From contig NZ_VVIQ01000006.1 in the NCBI RefSeq assembly GCF_009728485.1, forward strand, positions 1-64,000: a DNA stretch of 64,000 nt, given 5' to 3'. Positions 52,700 to 60,758 of this stretch are shown here, one piece after another. The notes below the pieces were generated by a model. The model worked only from the letters and a program-made list of their open reading frames with translations, searched no databases and was not told where the DNA came from. The DNA is from Prevotella vespertina (GTDB lineage: Bacteria > Bacteroidota > Bacteroidia > Bacteroidales > Bacteroidaceae). The position numbers and the translations under genes were made by a program. Position 1 is the first letter of the stretch. Each line of letters begins with the position of its first letter.

Positions 52700-53066
52700 T
52701 AAAGCCTCCCCAAGCCCCTCCAAAGGAGGGATGTGCCTAACGGGGAGACTATTAGAAGAGGCTGGGTTGGTGTGTAACGAGGCTATGCTTCGGAAGACGG
52801 AAACGATGAAGACAAAACAAAGAAACGCCCTTCTCCATTTAAAGAGGGCGTTTCCTTGCTATGAAGAGAGCCTCTCTTTGTCATGAAAAGACGCCCTCTT
52901 TGGATGGAAAAGATACAAACCTATAGGGACAGATGTCCATGTCTATCCCTACTTTGGGGCATTTTCTCTGATTAGAAATATCTATCCTAACCAACTATCA
53001 TTAGGTACCCCTCCCATTAGGGGAGGCTGGGTGGGGTTTCCAACGAGGGCGTCTGTCCCTACTTTG
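52700..53066. repeat. Mosaic of dispersed repeats between the helicase and dipeptidase genes
   Basis: This gene-free stretch is largely built from repeats seen elsewhere in the window. Family A palindromes lie at 52711-52745 and 53006-53038. A family C hairpin lies at 52820-52857 with the shared 38-nt block 52841-52878. Half-copies of the GGGACAGA repeat lie at 52929-52965 and 53041-53066. Family A and the GGGACAGA unit abut directly at 53040, so they may form one composite unit. Confidence 0.6.
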
Positions 53067-53092
53067 TGGTGCTCTATTCCAAAGAACAAATA

Positions 53093-53132
53093 ACCTGTCT
53101 ACTTGTTAACCAGTCCACTCATCAACTCTCCC
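53093..53132. repeat. Octamer tandem array (second copy)
   Basis: Five units with period 8: ACCTGTCT, ACTTGTTA, ACCAGTCC, ACTCATCA, ACTCTCCC. More decayed than the array at 26375, but the phase is kept. Confidence 0.5.
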
Positions 53133-53213
53133 TAATCTGAATTTTGAATTAAAGCAAAGCCTCTTTTATAGTTTTTTGTATGACCTTTTGCGTTACTTCT
53201 ATCAATTAATTAC

Positions 53214-53221
53214 TACTTTTG
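53214..53221 (+). promoter_or_regulatory. -7 box of the dipeptidase gene
   Basis: TACTTTTG, with a TTTG 23 bp upstream (53187-53190), slightly far. The leader to the ATG at 53261 is about 35 nt. Confidence 0.45.
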
Positions 53222-53260
53222 CGATTAGATAGAAATTCGCAATTAAATACTTTTAAGCTT

Positions 53261-54703
53261 ATGAAAAAGACTAATATGCAACAAAAGCAGAGCCTTCCAT
53301 CAGAGTGTACAACCATCATTATCGGACAGGAACAGACCGCAGATGGTTCTATGATAGTAGCTCGTTCTGAAGATTGGGACGCTATGGTAGCTAAGAACTA
53401 TGAGATCTTTAAGGATACAGAAAACGGCGCTCAAGAGTTCGTGGCACTTGATAGTCCGTTCCGTTGTGAGCTTCCTTCTAAGGCATTAGGCTATCACGCA
53501 CTCTCACCTCACCATCTCCACCACCATTGGGGAAGTGCTGGTTTCAACACAGCAGGTGTTGGCATGAGTGCAACTGAGAGTATCTTCAGTAACGATGAGG
53601 CGTTAAAATACGATCCATTGGTGGAGAATGGCGTTGCAGAAAACTCTGTTTTCAATATCACCTTACCATATATACATACTGCAAGAGAGGGTGTTGAACG
53701 TCTAGGAATGCTTGTTGAAAAGTACGGAATAGCCGAAGGCTTCGGTATAGGTTTCATCGATAAGGATGAGATCTGGTACTTTGAGACAGCTTGTGGACAC
53801 CGATGGCTAGCCTGTCGCATGCCACGTAATCAATACTTCGTTACGGGTAATCAGAGTCGTTTCCGCAAGTATGATCCAAACGACATGGACAACTACTTAG
53901 CATCAGCCGACCTCATAGAGTTTGCCGAGAAACATGGTCTCTACGATCCAGCTAAGGGCGAGTTCGACTTCCATGAGGCTTATGCTCGTGATGTAGAGTT
54001 GGATACCACTTATAATTACCCACGTGTATGGGGATTGCAACAGTTCTTCTCTCCAGAGATAAAGAACGATGTTACGAAGAACACCTTCCCGGTCTTTGCA
54101 AAGCCAGCACATAAGATTTCACTGACAGAACTACGCTCTGCTTTCCGCTTCCATTACGATAACACGGAGCATGACCCATATCTCCATAGCAATCCAAAGG
54201 AGGTTTATCGCCCTGTATCTATCTTCCGTACGACTCAAACTCACCTCTTGCAGGTACGTCCAGAGCTGCCTCAAGCCATCGGATGTATCAACTATGTCGC
54301 AATGGGAATGGCTGATCTTGGAGTCTTCCTTCCACTCTATCAGGGTGTGACGTCATACCCTGAAGCCTATACAAAGGGCACCAATGAGTCAAGTGCAGAC
54401 TCTGCTTATTGGAAGTTCCGCAAGGTAATGACACTGGGAATGACCAACTATAACAAGTATGCACCAGTCATCAAAGAAGCTTACGCAGCCTTTGAAGCAG
54501 AGACAGACCAGCGTCAACGCGAAATGGAAGAGGAGTATCTTCGTATCTATAAGACACAACCATTCCATGCACAGGATATGTTGCAAGCCTTCTCTGATAA
54601 GGTACTCAACGATGCTCTAGCACTAGCCGATCAATTACAAGAGAAGCTCTTTACGCTGCTTACTCAGGACATCCAACAGGAGTATCTCTTCCATGGTGCA
54701 TAA
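53261..54703 (+). CDS. C69 family dipeptidase
   Basis: A 480-residue Ntn-hydrolase dipeptidase (PepD/DipA-like). The expected N-terminal nucleophile is the Cys in PSECTTIIIGQEQTADGS (about 13-30). The preceding dozen residues would be removed by self-cleavage. RSEDWD and the central GVGMSATESIF region fit the family. I start at the ATG at 53261, not the TTG at 53219, because it lies after the promoter. No convincing secretion signal is seen, so it is probably cytoplasmic, working in peptide nutrition, which suits an amino-acid-fermenting anaerobe. Confidence 0.88.
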   Translation: MKKTNMQQKQSLPSECTTIIIGQEQTADGSMIVARSEDWDAMVAKNYEIFKDTENGAQEFVALDSPFRCELPSKALGYHALSPHHLHHHWGSAGFNTAGVGMSATESIFSNDEALKYDPLVENGVAENSVFNITLPYIHTAREGVERLGMLVEKYGIAEGFGIGFIDKDEIWYFETACGHRWLACRMPRNQYFVTGNQSRFRKYDPNDMDNYLASADLIEFAEKHGLYDPAKGEFDFHEAYARDVELDTTYNYPRVWGLQQFFSPEIKNDVTKNTFPVFAKPAHKISLTELRSAFRFHYDNTEHDPYLHSNPKEVYRPVSIFRTTQTHLLQVRPELPQAIGCINYVAMGMADLGVFLPLYQGVTSYPEAYTKGTNESSADSAYWKFRKVMTLGMTNYNKYAPVIKEAYAAFEAETDQRQREMEEEYLRIYKTQPFHAQDMLQAFSDKVLNDALALADQLQEKLFTLLTQDIQQEYLFHGA

Positions 54704-54775
54704 GAGAAAAAGCCGCTTTTGTGCTTAGGAAATAAATAAAAGAACTATTTACAAAGGTATATTAGTTTTTTTTCC

Positions 54776-54783
54776 TACCTTTG
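54776..54783 (+). promoter_or_regulatory. -7 box upstream of tRNA-Arg
   Basis: TACCTTTG; the start would be near 54788, about 62 nt before the mature tRNA. No clear -33 element. Confidence 0.45.
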
Positions 54784-54795
54784 CAGCTATAAAGA

Positions 54796-54836
54796 AGATG
54801 CCCTCTTATAGGACAACCATTCTATAAGAGGCATCT
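54796..54836 (+). other. Hairpin in the tRNA-Arg leader
   Basis: AGATGCCCTCTTATAG (54796-54811) pairs with CTATAAGAGGCATCT (54822-54836) with one bulged C and a 10-nt loop. It lies between the predicted promoter and the tRNA. It has no T-tract, so it is more likely a processing or repeat structure than a terminator; its GCCCTCTT core is shared with the hairpin at 62869. Confidence 0.5.
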
Positions 54837-54849
54837 CTATTAATGGTTT

Positions 54850-54921
54850 GCTCTGATAGTTCAATGGATAGAACGGAGGTTTCCTAAACCTTTGATCCGG
54901 GTTCGATTCCCGGTCGGAGTA
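54850..54921 (+). tRNA. tRNA-Arg (anticodon CCT)
   Basis: Acceptor arms GCTCTGA and TCGGAGT pair with G-U wobbles including the first pair. The anticodon arm GAGGT-TTCCTAA-ACCTT presents CCT, reading AGG. The T-arm CCGGG-TTCGATT-CCCGG is perfect. Discriminator A, CCA not encoded. The ADP-ribosylglycohydrolase gene starts 25 bp downstream and may share the transcript. Confidence 0.93.
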
Positions 54922-54946
54922 CTCTTAAAGACTAACCTAGACTATT

Positions 54947-55756
54947 ATGATTGGCGCTATTATTGGAGATATAGTAGGCTCTCGCTTCGAATTCGGAGCG
55001 ACTCCAAAAGAAGGATTCGACCTATTCACAGAAGATTGCTCATATACAGATGACACCATTTGTACTATCGCTATTGCTGATGCGATACTAAATGGTCGTG
55101 ATTATCAAGATAGCTTACTCGATTGGTGCAAACGCTATCCAGACCCTATGGGAGGCTATGGTACTTGGTTTGACAAGTGGTTACATGCCGAACACCCACA
55201 GCCTATGAACTCCTATGGAAACGGTTCGGCAATGCGTGTCAGTTCGATAGGCTGGCTCTTTGATGAGTGGGAAGAAGTGATTGAAGAAGCGGCTAAGAGC
55301 GCACGAGTTAGTCACAATCATCCAGAAGGAATAAAGGGTGCACAATGTGTTGCCGAGGCTATTTGTTGGTTGCGCCTAATGCGTTTCTCCAAGGCAGATG
55401 TTGAGAAGAAAGTACACAAGTTCTTTGGTTATGAATTGCCATCCATGCGTAACATCATCAAGATTGGGGCTGAAGGTCACTTCGATGCAACCTGTCAGGA
55501 GACTGTTCCAATGGCGTTACGTTGCTTTATGAATGCCAATAATTTTGAAGAGACGATACGCTTAGCTGTTATGTGCGGAGGCGATACTGACACCAAAGCA
55601 TGTATAGCTGGTTCTATTGCAGAAGCCTACTATCAGGTGCCAGAATGGATGATTGAAAAGGCTATAGACTATCTTCCAGGTGACATGCTAGACGTATTGG
55701 GGCAGTTTTACGAGCGTGTTAAGAACCTTTGCCAACCTTGGAAAGCAACTCAGTAA
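54947..55756 (+). CDS. ADP-ribosylglycohydrolase (DraG/ARH family)
   Basis: A 269-residue dimetal hydrolase that removes ADP-ribose from proteins or small molecules. Motifs in order: GAIIGDIVGSRFEF (3-16), YTDDT (about 32-36, metal ligands), GNGSAMRVSSIGWL (about 89-102), HNHPEGIKGA (about 124-133) and MCGGDTDTKACIAGSIAEA (about 203-221, metal ligands). All key acidic residues are present. No ADP-ribosyltransferase gene is adjacent, so the substrate is unknown. Its 3' end overlaps the converging phospholipase gene by 38 bp. Confidence 0.92.
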   Translation: MIGAIIGDIVGSRFEFGATPKEGFDLFTEDCSYTDDTICTIAIADAILNGRDYQDSLLDWCKRYPDPMGGYGTWFDKWLHAEHPQPMNSYGNGSAMRVSSIGWLFDEWEEVIEEAAKSARVSHNHPEGIKGAQCVAEAICWLRLMRFSKADVEKKVHKFFGYELPSMRNIIKIGAEGHFDATCQETVPMALRCFMNANNFEETIRLAVMCGGDTDTKACIAGSIAEAYYQVPEWMIEKAIDYLPGDMLDVLGQFYERVKNLCQPWKATQ

Positions 55757-56714
55757 GCTGTCGTTGATATTGCTTCCCTGTCTCTTCTCCAATGCGAATC
55801 ATATCCTTTATTGCTTTAACATTGAAGTCCTTTACACTATAAGAGCCTAGGTTGGGATTGATGTAGATGTCGGCTTGGGTGCGATTAACATTATATTTCT
55901 TTATATCAGGGCGTTCCGCCAACCAATCCAGCACGCCACCCATTCCCTTCAAAAAGGCTAATGGCGAATGATAATCATCGTGTTTATTCTGTTGGAGATC
56001 GATAGCAATAACGATGTCGGCACCCATCTTGCGCACAACATCTACTGGGAGGTTATTGATCATACCGCCATCAACAAGCGTCATCGTATCTAATAGAATC
56101 GGTTTGAACACTCCCGGAATAGCCATACTAGCCCGCATATTACGGGCCAAAGAGCCTGTATCGATCACTATCTCTTGCTGTTTTCGAATGTCGAAAGCCA
56201 CACAAGCAAAGGGAATTACCTTTTGCTGTAATCCACGTTGCACGGGGGAATGAGCGACAAGGGTATCTAAGAAATTATAGATATGGTCACCATGCAATAG
56301 TCCGAAAGCCTCATTTGCTCCTGTTCCAGCCTTTCGACGAACGGGAAAACCGAACAGATAGTACACACCATCCTCTTCTTTGAAGACCTTTCCCATAAGA
56401 GTTGTATCGCGATCAGCCATCAATGAAAGCCAATCTTGCGAACGGAAAAGGGTGTCGATATCATTCGCTCGATAGCCCTTAGCATAGAGTCCGCCAATAA
56501 TCGAGCCTATACTTGTCCCAGCGATATAGTCGATAGGAATGCCCACACGCTCTATCTCTTTCAATACTCCTACTGCCGCAGCTCCTTTCGCACCGCCTCC
56601 TCCGAGCACAAGTCCTATCTTTGGACGACTTGCGGGAGCTTTTGTTGTCTGTTGGGCAATACTGTTCAGTCCACAACATATTATCATTAGAAATACAAAA
56701 AATACCTTCTTCAT
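55719..56714 (-). CDS. Patatin-like phospholipase (RssA-like)
   Basis: A 331-residue exported serine lipase of the patatin fold. A signal peptide (1-20) is followed by the oxyanion loop LVLGGGGAKGAAAVGV (36-51), nucleophile S68 in AGTSIGS, and the catalytic Asp in DGG (D215). It lacks the POTRA/barrel extension of PlpD-type proteins, so it is probably periplasmic. The -7 box TACTTTTG (56727-56720) ends 5 nt from the ATG, implying a leaderless message. It overlaps the glycohydrolase gene tail to tail. Confidence 0.9.
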   Translation of the reverse strand: MKKVFFVFLMIICCGLNSIAQQTTKAPASRPKIGLVLGGGGAKGAAAVGVLKEIERVGIPIDYIAGTSIGSIIGGLYAKGYRANDIDTLFRSQDWLSLMADRDTTLMGKVFKEEDGVYYLFGFPVRRKAGTGANEAFGLLHGDHIYNFLDTLVAHSPVQRGLQQKVIPFACVAFDIRKQQEIVIDTGSLARNMRASMAIPGVFKPILLDTMTLVDGGMINNLPVDVVRKMGADIVIAIDLQQNKHDDYHSPLAFLKGMGGVLDWLAERPDIKKYNVNRTQADIYINPNLGSYSVKDFNVKAIKDMIRIGEETGKQYQRQLTELLSKVGKGS

Positions 56715-56719
56715 AAGGG

Positions 56720-56727
56720 CAAAAGTA
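56720..56727 (-). promoter_or_regulatory. -7 box of the phospholipase gene, leaderless
   Basis: TACTTTTG on the minus strand, 5 nt from the start codon. No clear -33 element. Confidence 0.5.
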
Positions 56728-56830
56728 ATGTTTTTCTAAAAGATTAGTGTGTTTTACGAGTTTATTCTTCATTTTATTAGTTCTAATTAAAACCTATCAA
56801 CACCCCCAATTACCAATAACTCATTTCCTC

Positions 56831-56902
56831 GTAACCCCGTTCATTTGTCTACTTTCCCATCAACTTGTCTACTTGTAACCCCGTTTACTTGTCAACTTTT
56901 CC
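56831..56902. repeat. Octamer array and 28-bp direct repeat upstream of the pseudouridine synthase gene
   Basis: A 28-bp sequence at 56831-56858 recurs at 56875-56902 (24 of 28 identical; both begin GTAACCCCGTT). Within it the period-8 units ACTTGTCT, ACTTGTAA, CCCCGTTT, ACTTGTCA, ACTTTTCC run from 56863 to 56902. The array ends 2 bp before the -7 box of the next gene. Confidence 0.55.
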
Positions 56903-56903
56903 T

Positions 56904-56911
56904 TACCTTTG
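56904..56911 (+). promoter_or_regulatory. -7 box of the pseudouridine synthase gene, leaderless
   Basis: TACCTTTG, 4 nt before the ATG at 56916. The octamer array occupies the -33 position. Confidence 0.55.
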
Positions 56912-56915
56912 CAGC

Positions 56916-58613
56916 ATGAAGTTCCACCCATTAGTAATAGACACACCTCTCCCCACCAGCTTCAATAATCCCTTTGATTATAAACCAGACGCACTCTGTC
57001 GTGCTGCTGTTGCTCAATTACAGGCTACATTGCCCCCAACACCTATTGAGGGAAAGATGTATGGCGTGTTAATAGTTGAACATCAAGGACAGATAGGATA
57101 CCTACAAGCCTATTCTGGACAGATGGAGAAAGGTGGAGAAGACTATGTTCCCGCAGTATTCGACTATCTACAACCGGGAGAATACTTCAAAGTCCACGAG
57201 GAAGAAATAACTATTCTCAACAAGAGAATAGCGCAGTTGAAAGCCTCAACAGCCTATAAGGAGACAAAAGAGAAGCTCTCTCAACTTCAGAAAGAGGCGA
57301 CAGAAGCTATTGAGCAAGCACGCAAGACAATGAAAGAAGCTAAACGATTGCGTGAAAAAAGACGTAATGAGAACGCTGTAATAACCGATGTAGAACAAGC
57401 TGAAATGATAAGAGAAAGTCAGTTTCTAAAGGCTGAATTGCATCGAACAAAGGTATTATATACGGAAAAAATCACGGCTGCCAAGGAGGGACTGGCTCAC
57501 TATCAAGAGAGGATAACAGCGTGGAAAAGAGAGCGAAAGATGAAGTCTGACCACTTACAACAATGGCTCTTCTCACAGTTCAATTTGCTCAATGCTTGCG
57601 GAGAGACGAAGAACTTACTCACAATCTTCCGTGAGTATTATCTAAAGAATAGTCCAGCACGTACACAAGTTGCCCATCTGTCACTAGCCACCGAGAGTCT
57701 CGCTCCATCGTTACTTCCGCCTGCTGGTGCTGGAGAATGTTGTGAACCAAAGCTCTTGCAATATGCCTTTCTGCACGGATATAAGCCTATCTCAATGGCA
57801 ATGTTTTGGTGGGGAGCATCACCAAAGACAGAGATTCGACAGCATAGAAACTATTATCCAGCCTGCAACGGGAAGTGTAAACCTATATTAGAATGGATGT
57901 TGAAGGGTTTACAAACGCCTTTGTTTGGTGAGAAGATAGTGACAAGTCATAAGAAAGAAGCAGAACGGATAAAGTTAGAAACACTTTACGAGGATGATTA
58001 TTTGGCTGTTGTCGTAAAGCCATCAGGCTTGCTTTCTGTTCCTGGGAAAGGTGATCAACCTTCTGTTTATAGTCTATTAAAGACACAATGGAACGATAAG
58101 AGTGATGTATTCATCGTACATCGATTGGACATGGCAACGAGTGGTTTGCTTGTTGTGGCACGTTCATTGGAGATTTATAAGACTTTGCAAGCTCAGTTTA
58201 TACAGCGTTCTGTAAAGAAGACATACGTAGCTTTGCTTCCAATGTCTTTCCTCGATAAAGCTTATCCTTCGTCGGGTAGGATTGAATTACCCCTTTCCCC
58301 CGATATCAATGACCGCCCACGACAATGCGTCGACTATCTACACGGAAAACGAGCAATCACTGATTACCATGTAATTGGAGAAACCCTATATGGAAAAGAG
58401 AATCTACCAGCTGTAAAGATAGAACTCCATCCACTAACAGGACGCACCCATCAATTACGCATCCATTGTGCTCATCCCGATGGATTAGATACACCCATCA
58501 TTGGTGATAGGCTCTACGGACAACGTGCGGAACGCCTTTGGTTACACGCAGGACACCTTGAGTTCACGCATCCAATCAGTCGGGAACAAATGAGCTTCGA
58601 TACTCCTTTATAA
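56916..58613 (+). CDS. RluA-family pseudouridine synthase with long N-terminal extension
   Basis: A 565-residue rRNA or tRNA pseudouridine synthase. The catalytic RluA domain is C-terminal (about 350-565), with YEDDYLAVVVKPSGLLSVPG and the catalytic Asp in VHRLDMATSGLLVVA, then GRTHQLRIHCAHP. The first 350 residues are a family-specific extension that includes a long charged coiled coil (about 100-215) and a Cys-containing region (CNGKCKP). Plain RluA is about 220-330 residues; long forms are frequent in Bacteroidota. I start at 56916 because the earlier TTG frame overlaps the repeat and promoter. Confidence 0.88.
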   Translation: MKFHPLVIDTPLPTSFNNPFDYKPDALCRAAVAQLQATLPPTPIEGKMYGVLIVEHQGQIGYLQAYSGQMEKGGEDYVPAVFDYLQPGEYFKVHEEEITILNKRIAQLKASTAYKETKEKLSQLQKEATEAIEQARKTMKEAKRLREKRRNENAVITDVEQAEMIRESQFLKAELHRTKVLYTEKITAAKEGLAHYQERITAWKRERKMKSDHLQQWLFSQFNLLNACGETKNLLTIFREYYLKNSPARTQVAHLSLATESLAPSLLPPAGAGECCEPKLLQYAFLHGYKPISMAMFWWGASPKTEIRQHRNYYPACNGKCKPILEWMLKGLQTPLFGEKIVTSHKKEAERIKLETLYEDDYLAVVVKPSGLLSVPGKGDQPSVYSLLKTQWNDKSDVFIVHRLDMATSGLLVVARSLEIYKTLQAQFIQRSVKKTYVALLPMSFLDKAYPSSGRIELPLSPDINDRPRQCVDYLHGKRAITDYHVIGETLYGKENLPAVKIELHPLTGRTHQLRIHCAHPDGLDTPIIGDRLYGQRAERLWLHAGHLEFTHPISREQMSFDTPL

Positions 58614-58627
58614 GTATCGAAGCGGGT

Positions 58628-60616
58628 TTATTCGGCGTCTTCCTCTATCCTTTCAACTCTAGGAATACCAGCCTTCGCTTGTTTTGCATGTGACCTCACC
58701 ACAAGTGGAACATACTCTATCAAAACATTACTTGTGTTCAATCCTAAAGAACGGGTCATACTTAGTTTCAATCGGTCAATCCATTCATAGGCATCCATGA
58801 TAAGGCGCTCCTTAAAAGAGAAGGAGGTGAAAGTAGCATAGAGCCTATTAATCAGTACAAAGACAAAGTTTCCCATAACGTCATGCTTAGCTAATGACGG
58901 ATAAGATGACGCTAGTGAAAAGCCATCTTTAGCCACCATATCCTCGATGATCTGCCTAAAATAACGATTAACAAGTGGATGAACACGGAATCCTAAACGT
59001 AAGTTGATGCGGTAAAGGGTATCAGGAATCAACGTTGTAACATCATATTCCAGTGTTGAAGGGCTGTCCTGATAGTCTATATGCAGCAAGAAATAATGGT
59101 CAGCACGCATTGGGTGCTTATTAATTATCGAATAGAGAATCTTCTGTTCGATGTCATATTTACCACCAAGTTTGCTTAGATAGACTATATTCGTGGCATA
59201 CTTGGGAATAGTATCATCGTTCTTTATATCTGAGATGATACTAAATGATTTGCGAATATCACGTATCTGAATCTGTGCGTTACGAATGGTTGTGGCATTG
59301 TACCATACATACATGATGATTATCATCACACTGGCAAGAAGCATGGTAACCCATCCACCATTCATAAATTTTGCCATATTGGCAATAAAGAAGATACTCT
59401 CTAACCCTACAAAGACAATGAGGAACAAAGAGATTAACCAACGATTTACACGACGAATAGTGAGATATGCACTCAAAAGAAGTGTTGTCATCAGCATGGT
59501 TATCGTAATAGACAAACCATAAGCAGCCTCCATTCGCTCTGAACTCTCGAAGAAGAGAATGACAATCACACATAGAATGTAGAGTGACATATTAACAAAC
59601 GGAATATAAAGCTGCCCTTTCACGTCGGTAGGATACTTAATCTTCTGACGTGGCCAAAACTTTAAGTTCATCGCTTCACTGAAGATAGTAAACGAGCCAC
59701 TAATCAATGCTTGACTCGCAATGATGGCTGCTATCGTTGCCATGATAATGCCAAAGAAGAGCATGCCGTGGGGCATGATGGCATAAAAAGGGTTCATCCC
59801 AGGATTCAAACTATCAGTATGCGCAATTATCCAGGCTCCTTGACCTAGATAGTTGAGGATGAGCATGACTTTAACAAACGCCCAACTGGTTCGGATATTA
59901 TTGATTCCACAATGTCCTAAGTCGGAGTATAAAGCCTCAGCACCAGTCGTACAAAGGAAAACCGCACCTAAGATTAAGAACCATTCAGGGTTACTTGCTA
60001 ACAAATGAACGGCATGTAAAGGGTTAAAAGCCTGTAAAATGGGGATGTAAGCACCTATATTTGCAGCTCCGAACACACCTAACATTGTGAACCATAATAA
60101 CATCAATGGACCAAAAAGCTTACCTATAGCATTTGTACCGAACTGCTGAATAAAGAACAAGATGGTGACAATACAAAGGGCAATAGGTACTACTGGGGTC
60201 TCTGGCTCATAGACTTTCAAACCTTCAATAGCCGAGAGAACGGTGATAGAAGGTGTTATGACACCATCAGCTATCAGTGTACTGGCTCCGACAATCGCCA
60301 AGAGATAGAACCACTTACGACTATGTCGACGTATCAAAGCATACAGAGCCAGGATTCCACCCTCCCCTTTATTATCAGCACGAAGTGCAATTAAGACATA
60401 CTTAACCGTTGTTTGGAGTGTTAACGTCCATATAATACAGGAGACAGCACCTATGATATACTCCGCATTAACTGGATTCCCAGCTCTTACTATTGCCTTC
60501 ATTACATACAAAGGAGATGTTCCTATATCTCCAAAGACAATACCTAATGTCACAATCACGCCTATCAAACTAAGTTTATGACGTGTTGAATTATTACAAT
60601 TGTTATCCTGAGTCAT
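58628..60616 (-). CDS. kup: KUP family potassium uptake transporter
   Basis: A 662-residue inner-membrane K+/H+ symporter. About twelve membrane helices lie between 15 and 440, including the conserved GIVFGDIGTSPLYV (24-37) and NKGEGGILALYALIRR. A soluble C-terminal region of about 200 residues follows. Potassium import by KUP proteins is often restrained by c-di-AMP in other bacteria, and the cyclase CdaA is encoded in this window; whether this protein binds it is not visible. Its promoter box is at 60648-60641. It converges with the pseudouridine synthase gene. Confidence 0.94.
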   Translation of the reverse strand: MTQDNNCNNSTRHKLSLIGVIVTLGIVFGDIGTSPLYVMKAIVRAGNPVNAEYIIGAVSCIIWTLTLQTTVKYVLIALRADNKGEGGILALYALIRRHSRKWFYLLAIVGASTLIADGVITPSITVLSAIEGLKVYEPETPVVPIALCIVTILFFIQQFGTNAIGKLFGPLMLLWFTMLGVFGAANIGAYIPILQAFNPLHAVHLLASNPEWFLILGAVFLCTTGAEALYSDLGHCGINNIRTSWAFVKVMLILNYLGQGAWIIAHTDSLNPGMNPFYAIMPHGMLFFGIIMATIAAIIASQALISGSFTIFSEAMNLKFWPRQKIKYPTDVKGQLYIPFVNMSLYILCVIVILFFESSERMEAAYGLSITITMLMTTLLLSAYLTIRRVNRWLISLFLIVFVGLESIFFIANMAKFMNGGWVTMLLASVMIIIMYVWYNATTIRNAQIQIRDIRKSFSIISDIKNDDTIPKYATNIVYLSKLGGKYDIEQKILYSIINKHPMRADHYFLLHIDYQDSPSTLEYDVTTLIPDTLYRINLRLGFRVHPLVNRYFRQIIEDMVAKDGFSLASSYPSLAKHDVMGNFVFVLINRLYATFTSFSFKERLIMDAYEWIDRLKLSMTRSLGLNTSNVLIEYVPLVVRSHAKQAKAGIPRVERIEEDAE

Positions 60617-60640
60617 TATAACTAAACCTTAAAACGAGTG

Positions 60641-60648
60641 CAAAGGTA
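60641..60648 (-). promoter_or_regulatory. kup -7 box
   Basis: TACCTTTG on the minus strand, 25 bp before the start codon. Confidence 0.5.
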
Positions 60649-60700
60649 AATAAAATCAGGATAACGACACCATCAACCATTGGCTTTTATCTATATTTCT

Positions 60701-60731
60701 TTTGCCGTTTACCTTATTTACAGTAACTTTG
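60701..60731 (+). promoter_or_regulatory. metG promoter
   Basis: TTTG (60701-60704), 19 bp, TAACTTTG (60724-60731). The predicted leader to 60759 is about 23 nt, too short for a T-box or SAM riboswitch. Confidence 0.65.
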
Positions 60732-60758
60732 CAACCTATAAATAACAATCAAACATAT

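Noticed and set aside
54947..56714. DarT/DarG-like toxin-antitoxin or defence cassette around the ADP-ribosylglycohydrolase
   Set aside because: No ADP-ribosyltransferase gene is adjacent, and the neighbour is a converging phospholipase with its own promoter.
60732..60758. T-box or SAM riboswitch upstream of metG
   Set aside because: The predicted leader is only about 23 nt.
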